Source: Deltaproteobacteria bacterium (lineage in GTDB: Bacteria; Desulfobacterota_B; Binatia; UBA9968). Taken from it: DNA of 9,905 bases. The number at the start of each line of letters is the position of its first letter. Positions within the stretch are counted from its first letter, which is position 1. Under the pieces are notes generated by a model. That model did no database searches. It was not told the DNA's origin and saw nothing but the letters and a program-made list of their open reading frames with translations. The translations under genes were made by a program, and so were the position numbers. The DNA lies in NCBI GenBank assembly GCA_027297485.1, contig JAPUHZ010000474.1, forward strand, positions 1 through 9,905, given 5' to 3'. Positions 1 to 6,138 of the stretch are shown here, piece after piece.

Positions 1-2
1 GA

Positions 3-233
3 GAGGGAAGAGTAAACCAGGATGAATTTTTTGAAATCTATATCCTCTCAGCTCTACAGAGAGATTTTAAGGTCGTGGGACGTTTCCATTACCTCGAGTC
101 AGTCAAAGGAAAGCCGGGCTACAAAATATATATCCCCCCAACACTCAGACGTATTAGGCGTAACCTGGAGAGACTTCCCTATTTGGAGAAACTCATTCCC
201 ATCCTGGCCGCGCACTTTGAGGAGATGCGGTGA
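3..233 (+). CDS. amgK: AmgK-type sugar kinase (APH family), C-terminal fragment
   Basis: Only the last 76 codons are inside the window, in the frame that begins at base 3 and stops at TGA 231-233; the gene continues off the left edge. The tail reads FFEIYILSALQRDFKVVGRF, then a GKPGY motif and an IPPTLR helix start. This matches the C-terminal helical part of aminoglycoside-phosphotransferase-fold cell-wall sugar kinases (AmgK), which have a conserved 'GLQR..K..G.F' helix and a 'GKP.Y....P' loop. In Pseudomonas, AmgK phosphorylates MurNAc (or GlcNAc) at the anomeric carbon with ATP, giving the substrate of MurU. The kinase active site lies outside the window and cannot be inspected. A MurU-type gene downstream on the same strand strongly supports the call. 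An ATG-started frame at 22-240 is an out-of-frame shadow. The usual close amgK-murU spacing is broken here by a 540-base spacer. Confidence 0.8.
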   Translation, partial: EGRVNQDEFFEIYILSALQRDFKVVGRFHYLESVKGKPGYKIYIPPTLRRIRRNLERLPYLEKLIPILAAHFEEMR

Positions 234-254
234 AAATTGACACGGCTTCCCTGC

Positions 255-380
255 CCCTTCGCTCCGGATGTCTCGTCGGCGGGACTTTCGTTCGGGGACC
301 CGCCTCTCGCGCCGAAGGCAATGGGAGAATGGGGCCTCACCATCCCTTCGCTCCAGTGACTTCTCGTCGGGAACTCTTAG
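255..380 (+). repeat. Imperfect direct repeat, two ~36-base copies
   Basis: CCCTTCGCTCC occurs at 255-265 and 344-354. In each copy CTCGTCGG follows at similar spacing (272-279 and 363-370), and then a GGGACT/GGGAACT-like stretch. The two copies start 89 bases apart. This looks like internal repetition within the amgK-murU spacer rather than coding sequence. Confidence 0.5.
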
Positions 381-393
381 CTGCTCGCCTCGG

Positions 394-447
394 GCAGCAT
401 CGAAACTCGCCCATAAAACAAATACGGGCTCAGACAGTCGATGCTGC
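394..447. repeat. Long stem-loop (10-bp perfect inverted repeat)
   Basis: GCAGCATCGA (394-403) is the exact reverse complement of TCGATGCTGC (438-447). The 34-base loop contains a second complementary pair, GCCC (409-412) and GGGC (426-429), around an A-rich stretch. The nested arrangement suggests a folded RNA or the core of a repeated palindromic element. There is no T-run after the stem on either strand, so it does not look like an intrinsic terminator. Confidence 0.6.
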
Positions 448-668
448 TTATCCTCGGCTTCGCAGAGAGTTCCAACGACTCGGAGTCAATCTTCCGCTCC
501 AGGGACGGCAAGGCCCCTGGGAGAAAGAGAAAGCTACCGGCTCCGAGGGGGCGAGGAAGAGGGCCGCAGACGTAGGAGTAGGATGGTCGCCTGCAGGCCC
601 CGACAGCAAAAGTAAGCACCCTTGGAGAGGACGGGGCGGCGGCCCTCGAGGCAGAGGCCTATCGGCCG

Positions 669-711
669 CAGCCGAGAGCGCGTTCCCCGAGGGCGCTCCA
701 CCCATCGGCTG
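669..711. repeat. Nested hairpin upstream of murU
   Basis: CAGCCGA (669-675) pairs with TCGGCTG (705-711). Immediately inside, GAGCGC (676-681) pairs with GCGCTC (693-698). The result is a 13-bp stem with a six-base one-sided bulge (699-704) and an 11-base loop. It ends about 60 bases before the murU start, so a role in murU mRNA leader structure is possible but unproven. Confidence 0.5.
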
Positions 712-761
712 CAGGCAGATAACTCGTCCCCGAGGAGCGAGCGACCGGAGAAATTCCGTTT

Positions 762-765
762 AGGA
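762..765 (+). promoter_or_regulatory. Ribosome binding site of murU
   Basis: AGGA lies eight bases before the ATG at 774. It supports that start over the in-frame ATG three codons later. The resulting N-terminus, MKAMVFAAGYG, is the expected one for the family. Confidence 0.6.
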
Positions 766-773
766 TACCGACT

Positions 774-1556
774 ATGAAGGCGATGGTCTTTGCCGCTGGC
801 TACGGTCAGCGCCTCCGTCCGACGACCGAGAAGCTCCCTAAGGCCCTTGTCCCCGTTGCCGGCCGGCCTATGATCGAATATCCCCTCCTCCTCCTTAGCC
901 ATTACGGAATCCGCGAGGTCATTATCAACCTGCACCATCTGGGGGACCAGATCGAAACTCATCTGAAAGACGGAAAAGAGCTGGGACTTGAAATCACTTA
1001 TTCCAAGGAGAGAGAACTGCTTGATACAGGGGGAGGGCTTTTGCAAGCCAAACCCTTCTTGGCAGATGGCACCTTTATCGTTATCAACTGTGATGTAATC
1101 ATTGATCTCCCATTGGCAACACTGATTGACGAACATCGAAAACGCACGGCCACAGGGACACTGGTTCTCAGACCGGATCCTGACGCCGACCATTACGGGG
1201 CCATTGAGATCTTACCTGATTCAAGAATTCAAAGGTTTCTGGGCTACAGTGCTCAGGAAAAGAGGCAGGAAGATTCCCTCACCAAACTCATGTTTACCGG
1301 GGTTCAAATCTTGGAGCCAAAAGTTTTTGAATACATGGCACCCAACACTAACCAACCGGTTTCCAAATTCGGTATAACCAAAATCACCTATCCTAAGATG
1401 CTGACTCGGGGGGAGCCTCTATACGGCTACAGGTTTAACGGATATTGGCAACATCTGGGTACATGGAAAATAATCGAAGAGACAGCCAAAAAGCTGGCAC
1501 GGGGAGAGGTGAAGCTACACTTTCTGGGTAAAAACCCCAATATTATCAATGGGTAA
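774..1556 (+). CDS. murU: MurU-type sugar-1-phosphate nucleotidyltransferase
   Basis: A 260-residue protein of the nucleotidyltransferase superfamily with a single Rossmann-like catalytic domain. The N-terminal signature is complete: GYGQRLRPTTEKLPKALVPV (residues 9-28), holding the nucleotide-binding glycine/arginine loop and the PK lysine. LLDTGGGLLQAKPF (82-95) contains the triple-glycine sugar loop seen in MurU-like enzymes. NCD (105-107) occupies the usual NGD metal-binding position, with Cys in place of Gly. FTGVQIL (174-180) and YWQHLGTW (224-231) match the later FTGI and W.D.GT motifs. Expected reaction: MurNAc-1-phosphate + UTP to UDP-MurNAc + pyrophosphate, in the cytoplasm, after AmgK. 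Without the context it could be read as a mannose-1-phosphate guanylyltransferase; the AmgK tail upstream and AnmK nearby favour MurU. It is somewhat longer than Pseudomonas MurU. It converges on the phoD-like gene. Confidence 0.82.
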   Translation: MKAMVFAAGYGQRLRPTTEKLPKALVPVAGRPMIEYPLLLLSHYGIREVIINLHHLGDQIETHLKDGKELGLEITYSKERELLDTGGGLLQAKPFLADGTFIVINCDVIIDLPLATLIDEHRKRTATGTLVLRPDPDADHYGAIEILPDSRIQRFLGYSAQEKRQEDSLTKLMFTGVQILEPKVFEYMAPNTNQPVSKFGITKITYPKMLTRGEPLYGYRFNGYWQHLGTWKIIEETAKKLARGEVKLHFLGKNPNIING

Positions 1557-1600
1557 GGAGCGGCACGGCTCTGCCAAATTAAGCCCATTTTGAGAGGCAT

Positions 1601-2860
1601 TCACTGCAGAATATCAATTCTCGTTTTGTGAAGAAGTTTATTATTCTCGTCTAGAATACTAATCTCTGTGTAGGGTGGATTGGCCCCAGCATGAACTTTT
1701 ACCAATCCGTAACTAAAAGAATCGTTGGAAAAAAACTCAAACCTCTTGGCAGTCCTGATCCATGGGTTTACTTGGGTCGCTAAGGGGCCGACAATGAATT
1801 CCTTTAATCCCGATCCACCTGGAACTTTACTCACGGCGGCAAAATGAACGTCCGCAGTTAGGAATATCACGCCGCGGATGCGCTCCCTCCTGATATGACT
1901 CAGAACCTCTTCCCTATCTACTGGATAGCCGCCCCATTTATCGATCCCACGACTAGAAATCGGGACTGAGGTAGCGACAAACTTAAACCAGGCAGAGGAT
2001 GAGGAAAGGGCTTTTAGAAACCACTTTTTCTGTTCTCTACCGAGAATCGTCCCAGCGCTGATGTCACGGTATTGACGGGTGTCAAGGATAAATAGCTCCA
2101 CCGCCTTCCCCCAGCGGAAGGAACGATAGAGCCGTTCAGGGTCCTTGGGATCTTGACGGATCGGCCAGTAGTCAAAAAAGGCCCTTTGGCCGATGGGAGC
2201 CAACGGATCACCGGGATCGTAGTTGCCCGACACCTCGTGGTCGTCCCAAGTAACGTAGAGACTAGTCTCTGAAAAGAGTCGTTGTGTCGGGAGGTCATTT
2301 CGATTGCCCCGATACTTGGCCCAGAAGTCTGGCAATTGGGATGCGACACCCCCTCGGTCCGCGTAGATAGTATCACCGAGATGGATAAAAAAATCCGGAC
2401 GCATCGCACGAATGGAGTCCATAATGGAGAAAGGTTGATAACTCTCCCTGGTATCACCACTAAAAGCAAACTGAACAGCTGCCGGATCATCCGCCTGGGG
2501 CGCCGTCACGAATTTACAGATAGGTCCTGGTTTTCTGCCCACCACAGCCCCGCGGTAATAGTAAGTGGTTTTCGGTTCGAGCCCATTAATCATAACCTTA
2601 GCTGTAAAGTCGGTCTGCTCAGTCACTTTAATGGGTCTGGTGGCGCTGAACATTCTGAGGTCCGGTTCTCTACCGTAGTGGACAGAGAGGCTACTTTCCC
2701 TCTCGGCACGGAGCCATAAAACCGCTTCATCGGTGGTCACGTCTCCAGCGGCACACGGGAAGGAAAGCCCTGTCCGCTCCAAGCGCTTATCTACTGCGAC
2801 AGGAGCACATCCATGAAAAAAAAGGAACAATAATACGATAATAAAAGGCAGGCTTTTCAC
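1601..2860 (-). CDS. PhoD-like alkaline phosphatase, predicted lipoprotein
   Basis: A metallophosphatase of the PhoD family: an N-terminal beta-sandwich domain followed by a calcineurin-like catalytic domain. With the GTG start at 2860 the protein has 419 residues. It begins MKSLPFIIVLLFLFFHGC, a good Sec signal with a cysteine at residue 18 (an imperfect lipobox, FHGC), so export and perhaps lipid anchoring are expected. Catalytic-domain motifs in order: FSGDTRES (~134-141), HLGDTIYAD (~160-168), YVTWDDHEVSGNYD (~202-215), FILDTRQYRD (~257-266), and FLTADVHFA (~333-341). These supply the Asp, Asn and His ligands for the Fe/Ca centre known in Bacillus PhoD. The frame stays open to a TTG at 2962, but that extension adds 34 charged residues ahead of the signal peptide and was rejected. 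The substrate is likely a phosphomonoester or phosphodiester in the cell envelope. It is the last gene of the ZIP-anmK-phoD run. Confidence 0.85.
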   Translation of the reverse strand: MKSLPFIIVLLFLFFHGCAPVAVDKRLERTGLSFPCAAGDVTTDEAVLWLRAERESSLSVHYGREPDLRMFSATRPIKVTEQTDFTAKVMINGLEPKTTYYYRGAVVGRKPGPICKFVTAPQADDPAAVQFAFSGDTRESYQPFSIMDSIRAMRPDFFIHLGDTIYADRGGVASQLPDFWAKYRGNRNDLPTQRLFSETSLYVTWDDHEVSGNYDPGDPLAPIGQRAFFDYWPIRQDPKDPERLYRSFRWGKAVELFILDTRQYRDISAGTILGREQKKWFLKALSSSSAWFKFVATSVPISSRGIDKWGGYPVDREEVLSHIRRERIRGVIFLTADVHFAAVSKVPGGSGLKEFIVGPLATQVNPWIRTAKRFEFFSNDSFSYGLVKVHAGANPPYTEISILDENNKLLHKTRIDILQ

Positions 2861-3012
2861 TCCGACAAATTTCCAGTTATTCGATCGAGATTCCCATTTT
2901 TCTCTCCTGCCAAATTTGTACACATCCTTTCCGACCTTGAAAGCAACCCGCCAACCGAACAACCTGCCGTCAAATTTATGCTACCCATGGAGAAGCGACC
3001 GATCAATACGGA

Positions 3013-4221
3013 CTATTTCTTACGCCCCAGCCTCACGTGTAAATAATTCCTCCCCGGCACGATCTTCCCGAGGACAACCCCGTGCCGTGCCCCGGTCACG
3101 TTGGAGAGATTGCCGGCTACCCCTTCCACGGCCTCATTGGCCAATACAGCAAAGGCCTGGGCCTCCAAGGCATCGCCATCAAAACCCAAATCCTCGACCA
3201 CTCCCACCTTGGCAAAGGTGATCCCCCATCTCAGCATCCCCATCAGAGCGCGATTCTTTCTCCCTCCACCGGTAAAATAGATCTCATCTACCTTGTAAGA
3301 TTGCCCTAAGACAAACTCCCAATAGGCTATTTCAGCGGAAAGAGCGGTCAAGGCAGTAGCCGTTGCAAGGAGATCCAAGGAGCGAACGCCCCTCTTACTT
3401 GCTGCTTTCCAAAGGGAGGATATAAACGCCTCACCAAATTCCTTCTGACCGGCGGACTTGGGAGGGCGCTTAGAGAAAAAAGGGTGGCGCAAAAAAACTT
3501 CGAGGAGGTCATATTGGATCCTACCCAGGCGCGCCATGGAACCACCTCGATCAAAGCTTTTTTTGCCCTTCGTAATCCATCGGCAAAGCCCGTCGATCAC
3601 CATATTGCCCGGTCCGGTATCGAAGGCCACGACATCCCTCAGGGCGCCCCCTGCGGGAATGTAGGTCAGATTAGAGATCCCTCCGAGGTTATGGATAGCC
3701 CGTGACTTTCTCTTGCTTCTAAAGAGAAGATAATGGACATAAGGGGTCAAAGGGGCACCCTCTCCTCCGGCAGCGATATCAGCGGGACGAAAATCTGCAA
3801 CTGTGGTGACACCGGTCCGTTCAGCGATAATGGCCGGCTCCCCAAGTTGAAGAGTGGAAGGTTCCCCACCCCTGGGATGGTGGTAAACGGTCTGGCCATG
3901 GGAACCGATGAGATCGATCTTGCCCATGGAAAGTTTAGCCTTTCGCACAGCACGGATGGCAGCTCGGGCAAAAAACTCTCCCACTGCGAAATTAATAGCG
4001 GAAAGCTCTCCCACGCCCGTTGAGGTGCTATCTCCTCCCTGAGAAAGAGCCAACAGCCGCTCTCTTAATTTGTGCGGATAGGGGGCTGTCAAAAAGGCTT
4101 TGGGTTTGAGGCGGGTCTTTTCTCCCGATCCGAAGATCTCCACCACAGCGGCATCGACCCCATCCATAGAGGTGCCTGACATCAATCCAACAGCGATGCG
4201 TTTAGTCATAAGCTTATTCAC
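3013..4221 (-). CDS. anmK: Anhydro-N-acetylmuramic acid kinase
   Basis: A 402-residue ASKHA-fold sugar kinase. It hydrolyses the 1,6-anhydro ring of anhMurNAc and phosphorylates it with ATP to MurNAc-6-phosphate, in the cytoplasm, during recycling of murein turnover products. Family motifs are all present: GLMSGTSMDGVDAA (12-25), GSHGQTVYHHP (106-116), DFRPADIAAGGEGAPLTP (143-160), NLGGISNLT (178-186), FDTGPGN (200-206, with the expected catalytic Asp 201), PPKSAGQKEFG (253-263, a variant of the usual PPKSTGRE.FG), TGGGRKN (317-323) and EAQAFAVLA (353-361). Length is about one third of a kilo-residue plus, as usual for the family, and no lesion is seen. The GTG at 4221 abuts the stop of the ZIP gene; an ATG at 4209 gives MTKRIAVGLMSG, closer to typical family N-termini, and may be the real start. 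Tight spacing implies co-transcription with the transporter. Confidence 0.95.
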   Translation of the reverse strand: MNKLMTKRIAVGLMSGTSMDGVDAAVVEIFGSGEKTRLKPKAFLTAPYPHKLRERLLALSQGGDSTSTGVGELSAINFAVGEFFARAAIRAVRKAKLSMGKIDLIGSHGQTVYHHPRGGEPSTLQLGEPAIIAERTGVTTVADFRPADIAAGGEGAPLTPYVHYLLFRSKRKSRAIHNLGGISNLTYIPAGGALRDVVAFDTGPGNMVIDGLCRWITKGKKSFDRGGSMARLGRIQYDLLEVFLRHPFFSKRPPKSAGQKEFGEAFISSLWKAASKRGVRSLDLLATATALTALSAEIAYWEFVLGQSYKVDEIYFTGGGRKNRALMGMLRWGITFAKVGVVEDLGFDGDALEAQAFAVLANEAVEGVAGNLSNVTGARHGVVLGKIVPGRNYLHVRLGRKK

Positions 4222-4959
4222 TTAAAAAAAGAGCCTTACCAACCAGTTGCTGACGAAAGAAGCAGCGAACCCCAGGGCTACCAAAAGGGTGATCCACCGG
4301 GACTTCCCGGCCTCGGAAAGCGGGACCAGGAGGGTGGCGCCCAGATAAATGAAGGTCCCAGTAGCCAGGGCAAGAAGGGTATCGGTAATCAAGAGGCTGA
4401 TCTCCCCAAGCCAGAACGGTATGGCGATGCCCACCAGGGTAATGAGTCCCAAGCTTATCCCAGCCATTATGGCTGCCGAGCGGCTCCATCCAGCGCCCCG
4501 CATGATCACAGCTATAACAAAACCGGCAGGCACCTCGTGAAAAAGCACCGCCAGGAACACCACAATACCCAGACTGGTGTCGGTGAACATCCCCGCTCCA
4601 ATGGCCAAGCCGTCAATAAAGTCATGGGTATTGAAGGCCACCAGAGAGGCGATGCCCGTGGCCAGCGGGATAGAAGGGGAGCTTTCCTCTGGGAGCCGGT
4701 GCAGGTGGACATCGAGAAGCTGCTCGATTAGAAAGACCAATAGATAGCCCAGGGCAATAAAGGCGGGCATCGAGGGTCCCCGCTCCAGGCTCTCAGGAAC
4801 CATCTCCAACAAAGCAGCGGCAAGAACAAATCCCCCGCTAAAGCCTAAAGTTCCCGCCGTAAACCGATGCGATGGCTCGGGCCGTAGGATAGCCAGGCAG
4901 CTACCCAGCACGTTGGCAATGGCTGTCACCAGCCCCAAGCCAAGAGCAATCAGAAGCAT
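4222..4959 (-). CDS. ZIP-family divalent metal transporter
   Basis: A 245-residue polytopic inner-membrane protein with about eight hydrophobic segments and both N- and C-terminal membrane helices. TM4 contains NTHDFIDGLAIGAG (110-123) and TM5 contains LFHEVPAGFVIA (139-150). These are the paired metal-site helices of the ZIP family (canonical HN..DG and HE.P.G); here the Asn after His 112 is replaced by Asp 113. LLEMVPES (50-57) in TM2 is also typical. A short His-containing loop (DVHLHRLPEE, 83-92) lies between TM3 and TM4. Expected role: import of Zn2+ or other divalent cations (Fe, Mn). It is the first gene of the compact minus-strand run leading into anmK and phoD. The functional link is unclear, but PhoD-type enzymes need metals. 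The ATG at 4959 has only a weak purine-rich site upstream. Confidence 0.9.
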   Translation of the reverse strand: MLLIALGLGLVTAIANVLGSCLAILRPEPSHRFTAGTLGFSGGFVLAAALLEMVPESLERGPSMPAFIALGYLLVFLIEQLLDVHLHRLPEESSPSIPLATGIASLVAFNTHDFIDGLAIGAGMFTDTSLGIVVFLAVLFHEVPAGFVIAVIMRGAGWSRSAAIMAGISLGLITLVGIAIPFWLGEISLLITDTLLALATGTFIYLGATLLVPLSEAGKSRWITLLVALGFAASFVSNWLVRLFF

Positions 4960-5094
4960 ATCTGGTAATTCTCACAGACTTCTAAATCGGCTGCAAGTCC
5001 ATAATCCGTGCGTAAGCTTGCAATACCTTAAAAACCCTGGCCGGCGAGAAGGCGGCGCGTGAAAGGCACGTAGTTATCGTTACTCGTGTCCGTG

Positions 5095-5114
5095 ACTCGT
5101 GTTCGCAAACGAGT
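5095..5114. repeat. Short hairpin within an ACTCGT repeat cluster
   Basis: ACTCGT (5095-5100) pairs with ACGAGT (5109-5114) across an eight-base loop. Another ACTCGTGT copy lies just before it (5082-5089) and a further ACTCGT at 5419-5424. The significance is unknown; the spacing is not regular enough for an obvious operator array. Confidence 0.35.
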
Positions 5115-5384
5115 ACGAAATCCGAGCACGAAACAACAACGAAGCAAGCACCCCTTATCGACGGATCAGGGCAAGTGCAGCGCATCGAGGAGCGTAACCC
5201 CATCACCCTGCTCCTTCTCCTTGGCAGGCTCATGGTGAGCTGGATTGAAAAGCTGATCGAACTCTAGTTATTAGTGAGTCCATAAGTATCTTGACAGGCC
5301 TACGTTCCCTAATAACGGCCGGCCCTCGGTCGCCTGATGACTACTTACTAATGAACTCCTTAGTAGTTTAGAGTCGTGGATTCA

Positions 5385-5415
5385 GAGTGTTGAGTCCTCT
5401 TATGACTCAACACTC
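5385..5415. repeat. 12-bp perfect inverted repeat after the aldolase remnant
   Basis: GAGTGTTGAGTC (5385-5396) and GACTCAACACTC (5404-5415) are exact reverse complements around a seven-base loop (CTCTTAT). It sits 18 bases downstream of the stop codon of the minus-strand aldolase remnant, where a transcription terminator would be expected. No T-run follows on either strand, so a bidirectional hairpin, a regulator site or a small palindromic repeat element are all possible. Confidence 0.6.
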
Positions 5416-5432
5416 ATTACTCGTTACTGATT

Positions 5433-6065
5433 TTACGCCACCCGCAGTTCCTCGCCGTCAAGCGGCACTGTCTTGCGCACCAGGGAGACGGTATTCACCG
5501 CGTTTAACTTCTTAAACAGGAACTCAAAGCGCGCCTCAAGTTCCTTGCCAATCTCCTTGCGGAACGCCTCGGGCAGGCTCCAAAACTTTTCTTTGAGCGG
5601 ACCGAACCCCTTTTTGCGGGTCTTATAGATAAACTGCTCCTTTGTCTCTGCTTCTTTCTTCTCTGCCGCAAACTCCTTGCCCAAGAAGTCGTAAATCTCC
5701 TTATTTACCTCTTGGGGAAAGCCGGGGTTATCATAAAGCATATTCTGAAACCCGGTGGCCGGGTGAATCTCGGCACAATCCAAGCGAGGAAAGTGATCGA
5801 AGGCCTCCTCAGGAAGAGTAGAGGCGCCGTGTTGCACGGCCCCGGCAAGGCTGAATTCCAAGGGTCCTGGCGCTCTGCCGCACAATGTTGCGCGCCGTCT
5901 GCTTGATCTCGGGGTTTTCATGAAAGACCGCGTTGAAAACCAGCCGATCGACTGCCTCTCTGCGGAGTTTTTCTTGGTCAACCACACACACCTTCCCATC
6001 TCGCTCAACAATATCGACAACGCCCTGAAGAGCTTTTTGACTTCACTCATGCTCTGATATCTCAT
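5433..6065 (-). pseudogene. Class II aldolase-like gene, internally deleted and frameshifted
   Basis: The start is well defined: ATG at 6065 with GGAGG (complement of 6073-6077) seven bases upstream. The product begins MRYQSMSEVKK, but the protein-like continuation (KALQGVVDIVERDGKV, then a long helical stretch ending SARTLGIQP) lies in another frame. It is reached only if the five-A run (6034-6038) had one more A. Near 5850-5856 that sequence stops abruptly and the original frame resumes with LAGAVQHGASTLPEEAF, EIHPATGFQN and an intact C-terminus to TAA at 5433. QHGASTLP resembles the phosphate-binding HG[AG]S loop of class II fructose/tagatose-bisphosphate aldolases. The two pieces resemble the beginning and end of a larger (~400+ residue) family with the barrel middle missing. 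Almost certainly non-functional. The family name is from memory of the C-terminal motifs. Confidence 0.72.
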
Positions 6066-6072
6066 GTGGCAA

Positions 6073-6077
6073 CCTCC
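6073..6077 (-). promoter_or_regulatory. Strong ribosome binding site of the aldolase remnant
   Basis: Read on the minus strand this is GGAGG, seven bases before ATG 6065. It fixes the original start of the decayed aldolase gene and rejects the longer open frame that extends back to 6134. Confidence 0.65.
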
Positions 6078-6138
6078 ATTCGATGAAGACAGTCTCTCGT
6101 AGTCTAATAGCCCCAAAAACCCCCAAGGGAGCAAGGAA

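Larger units (their letters stand above)
234..773. other. GC-rich structured spacer between amgK and murU
   Basis: This 540-base stretch separates two genes that are usually adjacent or overlapping. A GTG at 230 overlaps the amgK stop and opens a 177-codon frame to 763. That frame has a biased Arg/Gly/Pro/Ser composition, no recognisable domain and equally open competing frames on both strands, so I do not call it a gene. What is visible is secondary-structure potential: a 10-base perfect inverted repeat (394-403/438-447), a nested hairpin (669-711), and an imperfect direct repeat (255-290 and 344-380). It could be a mobile non-coding repeat, a structured leader of murU, or a decayed insertion. 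No RNase P, tmRNA, 6S or SRP signature was recognised. Confidence 0.55.
4960..5432. other. Spacer with small inverted repeats, no convincing gene
   Basis: These 473 bases separate the aldolase remnant from the ZIP gene. No recognisable protein was found. The visible structure is a 12-bp perfect inverted repeat at 5385-5415, an ACTACT/AGTAGT pair (5340-5345/5362-5367), the palindrome GGCCGGCC inside 5311-5325, and four copies of ACTCGT or its complement between 5082 and 5424, two of which form a hairpin. A plus-strand frame without ATG (5016-5267) ends in a hydrophobic tail and is noted separately. The promoter for the ZIP-anmK-phoD run should lie here, but no clear -35/-10 pair could be picked out. 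Confidence 0.5.

Noticed and set aside
22..240. ATG-started frame at the left edge
   Set aside because: It is a shadow: the frame from base 3 gives a recognisable AmgK C-terminus ending at TGA 231-233.
230..763. 177-codon frame starting at a GTG overlapping the amgK stop
   Set aside because: Biased Arg/Gly/Pro composition, no domain or motif, several competing long frames on both strands and abundant inverted repeats. It is best explained by GC-rich non-coding DNA.
234..773. RNase P RNA, tmRNA, 6S or SRP RNA hidden in the structured spacer
   Set aside because: None of the conserved core sequences of these RNAs was recognised on either strand.
1548..1589. Possible terminator hairpin after murU (AATGGG...CCCATT with inner GGCA/TGCC)
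   Set aside because: The stems are short with a large loop and only a four-base T stretch. Too weak to call between two convergent genes.
1601..2860. PhoD-like protein as the missing MurNAc-6-phosphate phosphatase
   Set aside because: It has a signal peptide and so should act outside the cytoplasm, whereas MurNAc-6-phosphate is cytoplasmic. MupP belongs to a different (HAD) family.
4982..5233. 83-codon minus-strand frame in the spacer before the ZIP gene
   Set aside because: No family resemblance, no ribosome site, Ser/Arg/Cys-rich random-like composition, and it overlaps inverted repeats.
6115..6132. Possible terminator after the chimeric gene (G/C run followed by T5 on the minus strand)
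   Set aside because: The pairing CCC-TT-GGG leaves only a two-base loop and a three-base stem, not a credible intrinsic terminator.
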